The notes: generated by a model from the sequence alone, not told the origin. 64,000 bases of DNA from Pedobacter petrophilus (GCF_009674725.1 NZ_WKKH01000006.1:62001-126000), one strand, 5' to 3'; positions 47,086 through 55,914 are shown, numbered from the stretch's first letter. Program-made: numbers and translations.

Positions 47086-47657
47086 ATGAAATTCGAGACC
47101 GATACCGCTTATCATATTTATAACAGAGGAAATAATAGTCAGAAATATTTTTCACAGAAGCTAATTATTTCTTTTTTTTAAAAAAAATCAGGAAGGAATT
47201 GATTTCCCATGCTGATATTCTTTGTTATTGCTTAATGCCTAACCATTTTCATTTTATGGTACTTACCCGTGCAGATTTTAAGGCCAATGATTTAAATAAC
47301 GCTATGGGAGTTCTACTCAGGTCTTATACCCGGGCCATTAATCTTCAGGAAAAACGAACCGGCTCGCTATTTCAGCAGAAGACAAAAGCAAAAGAATTAA
47401 TAGATATGAACGATAACAATGCTGTGAGCTATCTGGCAATTTGCGCTCATTACATCCATCAAAATCCAGTCAGGGCTGGTTTGACAAAGAGTTTAAATCA
47501 ATGGCAATTTTCATCATACCTGGTTTTGCTGGGTTTAAGAAATGGAACGCTGTGTAATCAGGAGTTATTTTTTGCACTTAGCGGAATCAGCAAAGATGAC
47601 TTTATTGAAGAGAGTGAAGCTATGTTAAATTTTAAACGGAATGAATGGAAACCTTAA
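47086..47657 (+). pseudogene. REP-associated tyrosine transposase (RAYT), frameshifted
   Basis: The family N-terminus FETDTAYHIYNRGNNSQK reads from ATG 47086 in one frame and meets a stop at 47179-47181. The continuing part (IFFTEANYFFFLKKIRKELIS) is in the next frame from about 47145, then CYCLMPNHFHFMV with the HUH motif and the catalytic Tyr region YIHQNPVRAG. A loss of one A in the run at 47143-47145 (CAGAAAT) explains the shift. Everything else is intact for the roughly 190-residue Y1 transposase. Two matching REP palindromes follow the gene directly. It could still be expressed by frameshifting, but a dead gene is the simpler reading. Confidence 0.85.
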
Positions 47658-47662
47658 AAAAT

Positions 47663-47776
47663 AGTCATCGGATGAATATCGACATGGTGCATATTATTCA
47701 TCCGATCACTAAATCGATAAATATGAATAGTCATCGGATGAATATCGACACGGTACACGTTATTCATCCGATGACT
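47663..47776. repeat. Pair of REP palindromes next to the RAYT gene
   Basis: Unit 1: AGTCATCGGATGAAT (47663-47677) with ATTCATCCGATCACT (47696-47710), one mismatch. Unit 2: AGTCATCGGATGAAT (47729-47743) with ATTCATCCGATGACT (47762-47776), perfect. The units repeat at 66 bp in the same orientation and fill the gap between the RAYT stop and the end of pgk. Confidence 0.9.
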
Positions 47777-47782
47777 GAAATA

Positions 47783-48976
47783 CTATTCGTTAATCGCTTT
47801 AACGCCTGGCAATTCTTTACCTTCCATATATTCTAATAAAGCACCACCACCAGTAGATACGTAGCTTACTTTATCTTCCATACCGAATTTTGCAATTGCA
47901 GCAGCAGAATCTCCGCCACCAATTAATGAAAAGGCACCGTTCTCGGTAGTTGCCGCCACAACAGCATCAGCCACTGCTTTAGTTCCTGCCTGGAAGTTTT
48001 CCATTTCAAAAACACCCATCGGACCATTCCACAATAAGGTTTTAGAATTTTTAATCACCTCCTGAAATAAAGCAACAGATTTTGGACCGATATCTAATCC
48101 CATCCAGTCAGCTGGAATCTGACCTGAATCTACATCTTTCTTATCTGCATCATTTGCAAATTTATCTGCAATTACCGTATCAACAGGCAAAATTAAATTC
48201 ACTCCTTTTGCTTTCGCTTTCTCAATTAATTCTAATGAAAGTTCTTGTTTATCTGCTTCCAAAAGCGAGGTACCGATTTCGCCACCTTGTGCTTTTGCAA
48301 AAGTATAAGCCATACCGCCGCCAATAATCAAATTATCAACTTTATCCAATAACTTTTCGATCAATAAGATTTTATCAGAAACTTTCGCACCACCCATAAT
48401 GGCAGTAAAAGGACGCTCTGCATGGTTCAGGATTTTCTCTGCATTTTCTACTTCAGAAGCCATTAAATAACCGAAATATTTTGCATCAGGAAAAAATTGT
48501 GCAATAACTGAAGTAGATGCATGTGCACGGTGAGCTGTACCAAAAGCATCATTTACATAAACATTACCCAGTTTAGATAATTTTTCGGCGAAGGCTACAT
48601 CACCTTTTTCTTCTTCTTTATAAAAACGTAGGTTTTCCAATAATAAAACTTCACCTGGGAAAAGATTTTTCGCCTGGTCAGCAGCATCTTCACCAATACA
48701 ATCATCAGCGAATTTTACTTCAAGATCAAGCATACGGGATAAATCGCCTAGAATATGTTTTAGCGAATATTTATCAGTCGGACCATCCTTTGGTCTACCC
48801 AAATGGGACATTAAGACTACAGAACCGCCATCATTTAAAATTTTAGTAATGGTTGGAAGCGCAGCACGCATTCTTTTATCATCGGTAATTTTAAATTCAT
48901 TATCCAAAGGCACGTTAAAATCTACTCTGATAAGCGCTTTTTTATCTTTAAAATTTAACTGATCAATTGTTTTCAT
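47783..48976 (-). CDS. pgk: Phosphoglycerate kinase
   Basis: Makes ATP and 3-phosphoglycerate from 1,3-bisphosphoglycerate. 397 residues, standard. [25 protein letters not shown] near residue 12, [11 protein letters not shown] near 54, [11 protein letters not shown] near 145, [14 protein letters not shown] near 215 and [16 protein letters not shown] near 355 with the C-terminal [19 protein letters not shown]. It is preceded after 9 nt by a GNAT gene, so the two probably share a transcript started at about 49480. Confidence 0.97.
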   Translation of the reverse strand: MKTIDQLNFKDKKALIRVDFNVPLDNEFKITDDKRMRAALPTITKILNDGGSVVLMSHLGRPKDGPTDKYSLKHILGDLSRMLDLEVKFADDCIGEDAADQAKNLFPGEVLLLENLRFYKEEEKGDVAFAEKLSKLGNVYVNDAFGTAHRAHASTSVIAQFFPDAKYFGYLMASEVENAEKILNHAERPFTAIMGGAKVSDKILLIEKLLDKVDNLIIGGGMAYTFAKAQGGEIGTSLLEADKQELSLELIEKAKAKGVNLILPVDTVIADKFANDADKKDVDSGQIPADWMGLDIGPKSVALFQEVIKNSKTLLWNGPMGVFEMENFQAGTKAVADAVVAATTENGAFSLIGGGDSAAAIAKFGMEDKVSYVSTGGGALLEYMEGKELPGVKAINE

Positions 48977-48985
48977 GTTTATATA

Positions 48986-49417
48986 TTATTTTAGTTTTAG
49001 TCGCATTTCATAGTGAAAACCAATACCAGGAATATCAAACTCCGGAGATTCATTGATAAACCCTATCTTTTTATAAAATGGTGCCGCCGCAGACCGGGCA
49101 TTACACCAGAGGTAATCTGTATTGTATTCTTTGAGGTAGGCTATAGCGAAGGTGATTAATGCCGCTCCATAACCCCTGCCGCCGAAATCCGGATGGGTTG
49201 CCATTCCGCGAAGTTGATAACCTTCTCCGTCTTCCGGAAAAAAATCGTTACGCATAAAGGTGGCTACAGATCTGATAGCACCATCTTCCAGGTAACCGAG
49301 ATGAAAGGTATCATAGGCTTCATCTCCGTCAAAAATACATTCTTGCAACGGCCTACCATTTCTCAGCATCAAGCTTCTGAGTGGAAGAACTTCTTCGTGA
49401 AGAATGAATTTAACCAT
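48986..49417 (-). CDS. GNAT family N-acetyltransferase
   Basis: 143 residues. The acetyl-CoA motif A QLRGMATHPDFGGRGYGAALITF spans about residues 70-95 (R/Q-x-x-G-x-G/A), and motif B is near ARSAAAPFYKKIGF (about 110-125). This is a full-length GNAT domain and nothing else. It probably acetylates a small molecule or protein; the substrate is unknown. It is the first gene of a unit with pgk. Confidence 0.85.
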   Translation of the reverse strand: MVKFILHEEVLPLRSLMLRNGRPLQECIFDGDEAYDTFHLGYLEDGAIRSVATFMRNDFFPEDGEGYQLRGMATHPDFGGRGYGAALITFAIAYLKEYNTDYLWCNARSAAAPFYKKIGFINESPEFDIPGIGFHYEMRLKLK

Positions 49418-49481
49418 ATTAACTTAATCAAAGGTTGATAATAGCAACAAGATAGGCACCGTGTTGTTTTCAGTGCGTTCG

Positions 49482-49489
49482 CAAAGTTA
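49482..49489 (-). promoter_or_regulatory. -7 box TAACTTTG upstream of GNAT-pgk
   Basis: A perfect TAnnTTTG on the minus strand, giving a leader of about 60 nt to the GNAT start at 49417. No -33 TTG at the ideal distance. Confidence 0.5.
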
Positions 49490-49591
49490 ACAAAGCATTT
49501 GAAACCTGATTAAAATTGATTAAGAATTTTGGTGACCGATTGGTAATGGGCGATTTATCACATAGAATAAAAAGTCTAAATAGATCAAAAA

Positions 49592-49609
49592 TGCACTTTA
49601 TTTTGTGCA
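49592..49609 (+). promoter_or_regulatory. HipB-type operator O1
   Basis: TGCAC-N8-GTGCA, perfect 5-bp half-sites with the 8-bp spacer of E. coli HipB operators (TATCC-N8-GGATA). Confidence 0.8.
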
Positions 49610-49622
49610 TAAATGAATAAAA

Positions 49623-49640
49623 CGCACAAAATAAGGTGCA
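49623..49640 (+). promoter_or_regulatory. HipB-type operator O2
   Basis: CGCAC-N8-GTGCA, one half-site base different from O1. It begins 31 bp after O1. Confidence 0.8.
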
Positions 49641-49655
49641 TAATTAATATATGAG

Positions 49656-49687
49656 TTTTGGTATGCACTATATTTTGCGCATCTTTG
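49656..49687 (+). promoter_or_regulatory. hipBA promoter with operator O3 in its spacer
   Basis: TTTTG (49656-49660), 19 nt, then CATCTTTG (49680-49687), one base off the -7 consensus. O3, TGCAC-N8-GCGCA, occupies 49664-49681, inside the spacer and touching the -7 box, 41 bp after O2. A repressor bound here would directly exclude polymerase. Confidence 0.75.
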
Positions 49688-49707
49688 TGATCATAAAACA
49701 ATAAGTG

Positions 49708-50001
49708 ATGAAGATTAAGAGGCCAATACTGTTTCCAAAGCATAAAAAAATATTAGAAGCATTTGGAGAGAATATTAAATTAGCCAGGAAGCGGCGGGCT
49801 TTAACTATTCTTCAAGTAGCTGAACGGGCAGGATTAAGCAGAAATACAATTACCGGTATCGAAAAAGGTAGCCCAAATATTTCTATAGGGGCTTATTTTA
49901 ATGTGCTTCGGACGTTGAACTTACAAGACGATTTCCTTAAAATTGCAGCAGATGATGAATTTGGCCGAAAGCTTCAGGATTTAGACCTATTAACTAAATA
50001 A
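49708..50001 (+). CDS. hipB: HipB-type antitoxin / XRE-family repressor
   Basis: 97 residues. The XRE helix-turn-helix covers about 18-75 (ARKRRALTILQVAERAGLSRNTITGIEKGSPNISI). It is expected to neutralise the HipA kinase and repress the operon. I start at ATG 49708 instead of the adjacent GTG. The stop is 1 nt before hipA. Three TGCAC-N8-GTGCA sites upstream fit an autoregulating HipB dimer. Confidence 0.88.
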   Translation: MKIKRPILFPKHKKILEAFGENIKLARKRRALTILQVAERAGLSRNTITGIEKGSPNISIGAYFNVLRTLNLQDDFLKIAADDEFGRKLQDLDLLTK

Positions 50002-50002
50002 A

Positions 50003-51250
50003 ATGACTGGAAAGACGGAGATTTACATCTATGCAGACTGGAAAGGAATTGATGGCCCAATAGAGATTGGGATATTATCTGCTTCTCAGGGAAAAGGAAA
50101 AAAAACATTTAACTTTGAATACAATAAAGCCTGGATTAAACATCCCAATTTCTTTTTACTGGATCCGGACCTGGAGCGCTTTAGTGGCCCTCAATACCCA
50201 AGAGGAAAAGAAAACTTTGGCATATTTATGGACTCCATGCCCGATACATGGGGTAGAACACTATTAAAAAGGCAGGCTACAGATCATGCAAAAAGACAAG
50301 GAACGCTTGTGCCAACGCTCTATGATATAGACTTTTTGCTTGGTGTGAATGATGAAAGCAGAATGGGGGCTTTACGGTTTAAATTGGATAGGAATGGCCC
50401 ATTTCTAAACAATGATCAAAATCACCCCACCCCACCATGGGCACACCTTATTGATTTGCAAAATAGTGCTGACAAGTTTGAGAAAAATGAGGATAGCAAT
50501 GACATTCGCGAGGATATAAAAATGCTAATGGCACCAGGATCTTCTTTGGGCGGCGCAAGGCCAAAAGCAAATATAATAGATGAAAAAATGCAGCTATGGA
50601 TTGCAAAATTTCCTTCAAAAAATGATACAATAGATAAAGCTGCATGGGAGTACCTGGCTTATAAATTAGCATTAAAAGCTGGAGTAGAAATGTCTGATTC
50701 TATTTTGAAACATATTTCAGGAGAATACAGCACTTTTTTAACTAAACGTTTCGATAGAGATAAAAGCCATCGGATACATTTTTCTTCTGCGATGACTATG
50801 ACAGGGAATGTAGATGGCAATGTGGATGAAGAAACAGGATATCTGGACATTGCCGAATTTATTCAATCGAATGGTGCCTTTGTAGATCGCGACCTGCATC
50901 AGTTATGGCGCCGGATTATTTTTAATATAGCGATTTCTAACACAGATGATCACCTTAGAAACCACGGATTTCTCCTCACAGATAAAGGCTGGCGGCTTTC
51001 ACCTGCATACGACTTGAATCCATCTATTGATAAAGATGCATTGGCAATCACAATTGATAGCAATACCGGAGAGCTGAATTTTGAGATCGCTTTTAGCGTT
51101 GGCGAATATTTCAGACTGAACAAAAAAGAAATGGAAGAAATACTTTCTCAGGTAAAAGATGCTGTGCAATCATGGAGAGCAATAGCAAATTCCATTAAAA
51201 TTAAACGGAGTGAAATAGAACTGATGGCTAAAGCATTTAAGTTTGGCTAA
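50003..51250 (+). CDS. hipA: HipA-type serine/threonine protein kinase toxin
   Basis: 415 residues. A type II toxin-antitoxin kinase; the E. coli relative phosphorylates GltX and halts translation. N-terminal couple-HipA part (about 5-100), then the P-loop-like MAPGSSLGGARPKANI near residue 175, FPSKNDTIDKAAWEY, STFLTKRFDRD, the catalytic-loop NIAISNTDDHLRNHGF with the Asp near residue 313, and LSPAYDLNPS (metal-binding DxNP) near 333. No truncation is seen and all motifs are intact, so the pair should be active. It is directly downstream of hipB. Confidence 0.93.
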   Translation: MTGKTEIYIYADWKGIDGPIEIGILSASQGKGKKTFNFEYNKAWIKHPNFFLLDPDLERFSGPQYPRGKENFGIFMDSMPDTWGRTLLKRQATDHAKRQGTLVPTLYDIDFLLGVNDESRMGALRFKLDRNGPFLNNDQNHPTPPWAHLIDLQNSADKFEKNEDSNDIREDIKMLMAPGSSLGGARPKANIIDEKMQLWIAKFPSKNDTIDKAAWEYLAYKLALKAGVEMSDSILKHISGEYSTFLTKRFDRDKSHRIHFSSAMTMTGNVDGNVDEETGYLDIAEFIQSNGAFVDRDLHQLWRRIIFNIAISNTDDHLRNHGFLLTDKGWRLSPAYDLNPSIDKDALAITIDSNTGELNFEIAFSVGEYFRLNKKEMEEILSQVKDAVQSWRAIANSIKIKRSEIELMAKAFKFG

Positions 51251-51333
51251 AGCCTGATGATATTAATATTGATTTAAGAAAGTAACAGACTAACCTCACC
51301 CCTTGAGCAGAAAGAAAACCCTTTTATAATCTC

Positions 51334-51380
51334 AAAAAAAGGCAGCCATAAAATCACCGTCAATGCGATTTTATGGCTGC
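51334..51380 (-). terminator. Terminator of the GH3 gene
   Basis: GCAGCCATAAAATC (51342-51355) pairs perfectly with GATTTTATGGCTGC (51367-51380). On the minus strand it is followed by a run of seven T. It lies 9 nt past the stop at 51390 and also separates hipA. Confidence 0.88.
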
Positions 51381-51389
51381 TTAAATAAA

Positions 51390-53843
51390 TTACTTGCTTT
51401 TAAGTTCGTTAACCGGAGCCGTTAACGCAAAAGACTTGTGAACTTTTTCTACTTCCAATTCTTTGGTTAAAGAAAATGCTGTAGATTGTTTAATATCTAA
51501 AGATGAAGCACCAATAGCTACCTTATAATTTCCGGCTTCGGCAACCCAGGCACTTCTGCTTTCCATAAATGAAGCCAGGTCTTTCGGCAATAAGGTAAGT
51601 TGTAGCGTTTCTGATTGTCCGGGCTTCAACAATTTAGTTTTTGCAAAAGCTTTTAATTCTGATACAGGTTTATCTATATTTTGATGCGGTGCAGAAAGAT
51701 AGAGTTGTACAATCTCTTTCCCTGCCACTTTACCAGTATTTTTAACAGTAACAGAAGCGGTTAACTTCCCATCGAAGGTTTTACTGCTCAGTTTAAGATC
51801 GGCGTATTCGAAATTGGTATAAGATAATCCGTAGCCAAATTCAAAAGATGGTTTAACTTTAAAAGTATTAAAATAGCGGTAGCCCACATAAATTCCTTCT
51901 TCATAAGTTACGTTTTCGGGATTCGAGGCAGGCGTTCCTAACCAGTTTTTCGCTGATGGCGTATCTTCATATTTCACCGGGAAAGTCATGGTTAATTTGC
52001 CCGAAGGAGTAACTTTTCCACTGAAAAGATCTGCTACAGAATTACCACCTTCCTGACCTGGCTGCCATGAGAGTAGAATTGCATCTACTTTATTTTTCCA
52101 GCTTGCCGTTTCAATTACTCCCCCAATATTTAAAATTACTACTACCTTTTTACCTTTTGCATGGAAGGCTTCGGTTACATTATTAATTAAGCTGACTTCA
52201 TCGGCTGCCAAATTAAAATCATTATTCACGGTTCTGTCGCCACCTTCACCAGAATTTCTTCCGATGGTGATTACTGCCAATTCTGTTGTTGATGCCTTTT
52301 TTGCAATCAGGTCTTTACTTAAATCAAGTTCTGGTAATCTTTCCGGAAGCGCAAGAATTCCACGCTTTTTACGACTTTCCAGTTCTGCAGCTTTTTCTTT
52401 TGCAGCAAATGGTGTGTACAGTGTTTTAAGTTCTGTATCTAATTTATAGCCACCTTTTTCTAATCCCTCAATTAATGAAACTGTATAAGCTTCATTTACA
52501 TCACCGCTCCCGGTTCCGCCTGCAATAAAATCGTAAGAGGTTACGCCAAAAGCAGAAATCAGTTTTTCTTTAGCCTGGTAGGGCAATAAATCACCATTAT
52601 TCTTTAGCAAAATCATTCCCTCAGCAGCTGCATTGCGTGTAACTTCGGCATTTCCCTTTAAATTTGGCTTGTCGGTGTATTTGTATTTCGCCATAGTTGG
52701 CGATTTAAAAACCAGTTCCAAAATTCTTTTAATGTTGGTATTTACAACAGCTTTTGAAAGTTTACCATTTTTCATGTTTTCTAAAATTGCCGTTTTCTGA
52801 GCAGGAAGCCCGGGCATGAGCAAATCATTTCCAGCCTCTAGCTGCGCCACCACATTGCTGGTGCCTGCCTGCAACGAACTGAAGCCTGCATAACCACCAA
52901 ACCAATCAGTCATTACAATTCCTTTAAACCCCCACTCCTCACGAAGAATATTGGTTAGTAAATCTTTTCTTGCCGAAGTATAAGTTCCGTTGATCAAGTT
53001 ATAAGACGACATAACCGTCCATGGGTTAGATTCTTTTACGGTAATTTCAAAGCCTTTCAGGTAAAGCTCGCGCATGGTTCTTTCGGTAATGTGTTCATTA
53101 ATCGAAAGGCGATTGGTTTCCTGGTTATTGGCGGCAAAGTGTTTAACAGATGTGCCCACACCATTAGATTGAATACCGTTCACCATGGCCGCAGCAATTT
53201 TACCGGATACCAGAGGATCTTCAGAATAGTATTCAAAATTGCGACCGTTTAAAGGGTTTCTATGGATATTCAGTGCAGGAGCTAAAAGCACATCCACGCC
53301 ATATTCTTTCACTTCATTGCCCATCGCCTTACCAACACTTTGAATAAGCTCCGGATTCCAGGTAGAAGCTAAAGCCGTTCCTACTGGAAAAGCGGTACAG
53401 TAATAGGTGTTTTTATTGTTCTCGCGGATGGGTTTAATGCGTAATCCGGCAGGACCATCGGCTACGATAATTTCCGGAATTCCTAAACGCTCAATTTTAT
53501 AAGTACCGCCTGCAGCGCCCGGAACGCGGCCCTCAATTGCTCCAATAACTGGCGTTAACCCATCGAATCCCGGCATTCCGGTACCCATAAGCATAGCAGC
53601 CTTTTCTTCATCTGTCATTTTACTGATCAGGTCATCAATCCGATCGCCCATAGGCAGCCTGTAATCTTCGTATTTATCCAATTTACCGTTTCTGTTTAAA
53701 TCTTCGAAAGTGAAACCATTAATGGTAATTTTCGGTGATTTTTCAAGGCTTTTTGCTGTTGCATTTTCCCAGGAAACACTGGAGAAAACCAATGCGCCCA
53801 TCAGCGAAAGCTTCAATGCCTGATTTACATGATACTTTTTCAT
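51390..53843 (-). CDS. GH3 family beta-glucosidase, exported
   Basis: 817 residues. A signal peptide (about 1-30), then an EF-hand-like Ca-binding loop DLNRNGKLDKYEDYR (about 49-63). The GH3 N-terminal domain has VKHFAANNQETNR near residue 230 and the nucleophile Asp in IVMTDWFGG (near 308). The C-terminal GH3 domain follows, with the acid/base probably in TIGRNSGEGGDRT (near 530), and a fibronectin III-like domain (about 700-780). It cleaves beta-linked glucosides in the periplasm or at the surface; exact linkage unknown. It is divergent from a Nudix-type regulator that may control it. Confidence 0.93.
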   Translation of the reverse strand: MKKYHVNQALKLSLMGALVFSSVSWENATAKSLEKSPKITINGFTFEDLNRNGKLDKYEDYRLPMGDRIDDLISKMTDEEKAAMLMGTGMPGFDGLTPVIGAIEGRVPGAAGGTYKIERLGIPEIIVADGPAGLRIKPIRENNKNTYYCTAFPVGTALASTWNPELIQSVGKAMGNEVKEYGVDVLLAPALNIHRNPLNGRNFEYYSEDPLVSGKIAAAMVNGIQSNGVGTSVKHFAANNQETNRLSINEHITERTMRELYLKGFEITVKESNPWTVMSSYNLINGTYTSARKDLLTNILREEWGFKGIVMTDWFGGYAGFSSLQAGTSNVVAQLEAGNDLLMPGLPAQKTAILENMKNGKLSKAVVNTNIKRILELVFKSPTMAKYKYTDKPNLKGNAEVTRNAAAEGMILLKNNGDLLPYQAKEKLISAFGVTSYDFIAGGTGSGDVNEAYTVSLIEGLEKGGYKLDTELKTLYTPFAAKEKAAELESRKKRGILALPERLPELDLSKDLIAKKASTTELAVITIGRNSGEGGDRTVNNDFNLAADEVSLINNVTEAFHAKGKKVVVILNIGGVIETASWKNKVDAILLSWQPGQEGGNSVADLFSGKVTPSGKLTMTFPVKYEDTPSAKNWLGTPASNPENVTYEEGIYVGYRYFNTFKVKPSFEFGYGLSYTNFEYADLKLSSKTFDGKLTASVTVKNTGKVAGKEIVQLYLSAPHQNIDKPVSELKAFAKTKLLKPGQSETLQLTLLPKDLASFMESRSAWVAEAGNYKVAIGASSLDIKQSTAFSLTKELEVEKVHKSFALTAPVNELKSK

Positions 53844-53990
53844 ATTATTATTATTTACCTGGTTAGCTCACTGAATATTAACGCTTTAATCCGATTAAAA
53901 ATCTGGAAGCATTTTTTAACTGATTCTTTACCGATCATTTAGCGCTTCAATAATTAAAAGAGCTGACAGTCGAAATCAATTCTTTTTCTC

Positions 53991-54011
53991 ATTGCTTCAT
54001 TATGAAGCAAT
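53991..54011. promoter_or_regulatory. 21-bp palindrome between the GH3 and Nudix-regulator genes
   Basis: ATTGCTTCA-TTA-TGAAGCAAT, a perfect 9-bp inverted repeat in the divergent spacer. A likely binding site for the adjacent regulator. Confidence 0.65.
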
Positions 54012-54043
54012 ATTAATGTGTTTAATTAAGAAAAACAAATTAT

Positions 54044-54051
54044 TATTTTTG
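54044..54051 (+). promoter_or_regulatory. -7 box TATTTTTG of the Nudix-regulator gene
   Basis: It matches TAnnTTTG and lies 28 nt before the ATG at 54080. The palindrome at 53991 ends 32 nt upstream of it. No ideal -33 TTG. Confidence 0.5.
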
Positions 54052-54079
54052 GAGGCTGGAAATAAACTAACTTCAACCG

Positions 54080-54814
54080 ATGATTATTCAGGAACTTAAA
54101 GATGCAAGTGCAGCACATTGGCGCAACTCAATCCCCCATATTTCTATTGACAGCGTTGTATTTGGCTTTCTGAACAACCAATTAAATGTGTTATTATTAA
54201 AAATTAAGAAGGATGATAATTGGATTTTACCTGGCGGATATTTACAAAAGGATGAGGCAGTTGATGATGCGGCAAAAAGAATATTATATGAAAGAAGTGG
54301 TGCCGATAAGATATTCCTGAATAATTTCGGTGTTTTCGGAAACCTGAATCGTTCTGAAGAATATTTTAAGGATTACCCGGATGATTTATGGCATAAGCAA
54401 CGCTTTATTACCATTGGTTATTACGCCCTGGTAGATCATACGCAGGTAAATCCACAGCCGGATATCTTCTCAGATCGTTGTGAATGGGTACCTGTTGATC
54501 CTATCCCTGAAATGGTGATGGATCATGAAATTATCCTTAAAAAAGCACTTGATACTTTAAGGGAGCACATCAGCCATAAGCCAATTGGTTATAGTTTACT
54601 GCCAGAAACTTTTACGCTTCCTGAATTGCAGGCCTTGTATGAAGCTATCCTGGGAGAGAAATTAAACCGGGGAAATTTTTATCGAAAAATAATGCGCTAC
54701 GACATCCTCATTAAACTTGATGAACAGCGAAAAGGCGGCGCCTATAAATCGCCAAACCTTTATAAATTTGATGAAGAAAAGTATAAGATTGCGTTAAGTG
54801 GATTAAACTGGTAG
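54080..54814 (+). CDS. NrtR-type transcriptional regulator with degenerate Nudix domain
   Basis: 244 residues. An N-terminal Nudix fold (about 20-150) and a C-terminal winged helix (about 155-240, FTLPELQALYEAILGEKLNRGNFYRKI). The Nudix box region GGYLQKDEAVDDAAKRILYERSGA lacks the REuxEE catalytic Glu residues (RILYER instead), which suggests sensing over hydrolysis. Bacteroidota use such NrtR-family proteins as sugar regulators (for example AraR-like). The gene faces the GH3 gene across a 21-bp palindrome, so it may control glucoside utilisation. This is an inference. Confidence 0.82.
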   Translation: MIIQELKDASAAHWRNSIPHISIDSVVFGFLNNQLNVLLLKIKKDDNWILPGGYLQKDEAVDDAAKRILYERSGADKIFLNNFGVFGNLNRSEEYFKDYPDDLWHKQRFITIGYYALVDHTQVNPQPDIFSDRCEWVPVDPIPEMVMDHEIILKKALDTLREHISHKPIGYSLLPETFTLPELQALYEAILGEKLNRGNFYRKIMRYDILIKLDEQRKGGAYKSPNLYKFDEEKYKIALSGLNW

Positions 54815-54823
54815 TGAGATAAA

Positions 54824-55831
54824 CTATTTTGTTTGCTCTGGTTCCTTGTCAGCCGCTATCTTTTTCACAATATCAATCAGGCGGGAGCTATATCCGAATT
54901 CATTATCGTACCAGCCAACAACCTTCACCATATCGCAAACAATGGAGGTAAGCAGGGAATCAAAAATGCAGGAATGTGGGTTATCAATAATATCTACTGA
55001 TACGATCGGATCTTCGGTGTATTCAATAATGCCGGCAAGATCAGTTGCGGCAGCCATTTTAAATGCGGCATTAATCTCCTCTATAGTTGTTTTCTTTTTT
55101 AGCAGACAAGTGAAATCGGTAAGTGATCCATTCAAAACCGGAACCCTGATTCCTGCACCACCTAAACAGCCATCCAACTCCGGAAAAATATGCGTAATGG
55201 CTTTTGCAGCACCTGTAGTTGTAGGAATAATTGATGATGATGCAGCTCTCGCCCTGCGCAGGTCTTTGTGGTTTGAATCGTGCAGATTCTGATCACCTGT
55301 CATCGAGTGGATCGTGGTGATATAGCCTTCTTCTACCCCCCAGTTATCATTGAGGATCTTGATCATCGGTGCAATATTATTTGTAGTGCAACTTGCGTTG
55401 GAGAGAATTTCACTCTTTAAATCTATGCGGTCATCATTCACGCCCAACACAACCATCGGAATATCGTCAGCAGCAGGCGCCGAAATTAAAACCTGTTTTG
55501 CCCCGGCAGTAATGTGTTTTCCGGCAGTATCAAGAGTTAGGTTTTTGCCGGTACAGTCTATTACCAAATCAACCCTCAAAGCAGACCAAGGCAATTCATC
55601 AGCTTCTTTAATAGAAAAAACAGGGATAGAAAGCTTTCCAATTACAAGAGAATCCGGTTTGGCAGCAACTTCGCCTTTAAAAACTCCGTGTACAGAATCA
55701 TATTTAAAAAGATGAGCCATGGCCCTGGCATCTGCCAGATCATTAATTGCAACCACTTCGAAGCCCTCAGCCAATGCCAACCGCAAAAAAGTCCTGCCTA
55801 TTCTACCGAAACCATTAATCGCCAGCCTCAT
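54824..55831 (-). CDS. Second glyceraldehyde-3-phosphate dehydrogenase, divergent
   Basis: 335 residues from ATG 55831 ([13 protein letters not shown]); an upstream in-frame start at 55852 overlaps the -7 box at 55850-55857 and is rejected. [18 protein letters not shown] and the terminal GWYDNEFGYSSRLI identify a GAPDH. It differs from gapA at 1 kb by TTNN for the usual TTNC. Its role may be anabolic (gluconeogenesis), or erythrose-4-phosphate oxidation; coenzyme preference is not decided. It is a single gene, convergent with the Nudix regulator (9-nt gap). Confidence 0.9.
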   Translation of the reverse strand: MRLAINGFGRIGRTFLRLALAEGFEVVAINDLADARAMAHLFKYDSVHGVFKGEVAAKPDSLVIGKLSIPVFSIKEADELPWSALRVDLVIDCTGKNLTLDTAGKHITAGAKQVLISAPAADDIPMVVLGVNDDRIDLKSEILSNASCTTNNIAPMIKILNDNWGVEEGYITTIHSMTGDQNLHDSNHKDLRRARAASSSIIPTTTGAAKAITHIFPELDGCLGGAGIRVPVLNGSLTDFTCLLKKKTTIEEINAAFKMAAATDLAGIIEYTEDPIVSVDIIDNPHSCIFDSLLTSIVCDMVKVVGWYDNEFGYSSRLIDIVKKIAADKEPEQTK

Positions 55832-55849
55832 TTTATTAAAATTAGAGCG

Positions 55850-55857
55850 CAAAATTA
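55850..55857 (-). promoter_or_regulatory. -7 box TAATTTTG of the second gap gene
   Basis: A perfect TAnnTTTG, 18 nt upstream of the ATG at 55831. It fixes the start codon. Confidence 0.6.
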
Positions 55858-55914
55858 ACGTTTATTTCCAGATTATAGCTTTATCGCAAATTTCTGTCTG
55901 CATTTATTTACATA

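Noticed and set aside
47199-47657. RAYT as an intact 152-residue gene starting at TTG 47199
   Set aside because: The conserved N-terminal block including YHIYNRGNN lies upstream in another frame, so the short version is a truncated product.
47645-47836. 63-codon plus-strand frame across the REP units
   Set aside because: It consists of the two REP palindromes and the antisense end of pgk; repetition of its peptide follows from the DNA repeat.
54846-55292. 148-codon plus-strand frame antisense to the second gap gene
   Set aside because: The real gene is the GAPDH on the minus strand; the mirror frame has no signature or promoter.
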